A DNA stretch of 64,000 bases from Acinetobacter lwoffii (GTDB taxonomy: Bacteria > Pseudomonadota > Gammaproteobacteria > Pseudomonadales > Moraxellaceae). The notes below the pieces were generated by a model that was not told where the DNA came from, did no database searches, and saw only the letters and a list, made by a program, of their open reading frames with translations. The translations under genes and the position numbers were made by a program. Location: the NCBI RefSeq assembly GCF_015602705.1, contig NZ_CP059081.1:443702-507701 (forward strand), written 5' to 3'. Shown here in pieces: positions 63,589 through 64,000 of the stretch (positions are counted from its first letter, which is position 1; every line of letters starts with the position of its first letter).

Positions 63589-64000
<412 letters not shown>

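Overview
The window is a stretch of Acinetobacter (Moraxellaceae) chromosome. The partial 16S rRNA at the right end, the S10-spc-alpha ribosomal superoperon, an AlmA-type alkane monooxygenase beside it, and the general protein complement all fit this genus. I cannot fix the species from sequence reading alone. Most of the window is core genome, with a few accessory patches.

Layout. 1-2.2 kb: a cut-off gene, a cystathionine beta-lyase (minus) and a class-I glutamine amidotransferase (plus). 2.2-16.1 kb: 28 co-oriented ribosomal, secretion and RNA polymerase genes from rpsJ to rplQ. They have a strong promoter and leader hairpin in front of rpsJ, a second promoter and hairpin in front of rpsM, and a terminator after rplQ. 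16.2-20.2 kb: almA and an acyl-CoA dehydrogenase converge on a terminator that is split by a 1269-bp IS4-family element. 20.4-29.5 kb: sdhE-ygfX, a lipoprotein and a rhombosortase-like protease, a TRAP-type permease, a DMT exporter, and a group with prlC. 29.5-34.4 kb: a broken low-GC gene, rnr, tRNA-Ser(GCT) and three identical tRNA-Arg(ACG) genes, the last set apart by a RibD/DHFR-like gene. 34.4-43.6 kb: a secreted START-like protein, a YcxB-like protein, an FAH-family hydrolase, a second copy of the same IS (opposite orientation), an AraC regulator with two DMT exporters (one carrying an in-frame amber), a YihY protein, WrbA and a glycine-zipper protein with a 9-bp tandem repeat tail. 43.6-46.8 kb: a very AT-rich regulatory stretch followed by a three-gene secretion operon. 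47-63.1 kb: xpt, DUF3108, a tonB-like gene, ybeY-phoH-miaB, a lytic transglycosylase, a catalytically degenerate RNase T2-like protein, mdh, three tandem DUF2789 genes, a 2OG-Fe(II) oxygenase, rlmJ, pssA and an unrecognised gene. 63.2-64 kb: tandem rRNA promoters and the start of 16S rRNA.

Two things stand out. First, both IS copies sit inside the hairpin of a bidirectional Rho-independent terminator between convergent genes. Each has a clean 10-bp target duplication, and removing the IS plus one duplication restores a perfect terminator. This points to an insertion sequence that targets terminator hairpins. Second, the operon at 44.45-46.79 kb looks like an HfaAB/curli-like secretion and fibre system: a small secreted protein, a CsgG/HfaB-type outer-membrane lipoprotein with a long charged tail, and a secreted protein built on a repeated A-x-N-x-G motif. 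The first and third proteins share a TTxIGxxN motif, which suggests that they assemble together. Both readings are inferences from sequence.

Lesser points are two genes interrupted by single in-frame stop codons (29.6-30.1 kb and 40.3-41.1 kb), an RNase T2 homologue that has lost its catalytic histidines, and IS-borne hairpins that may insulate the element from outside transcription.
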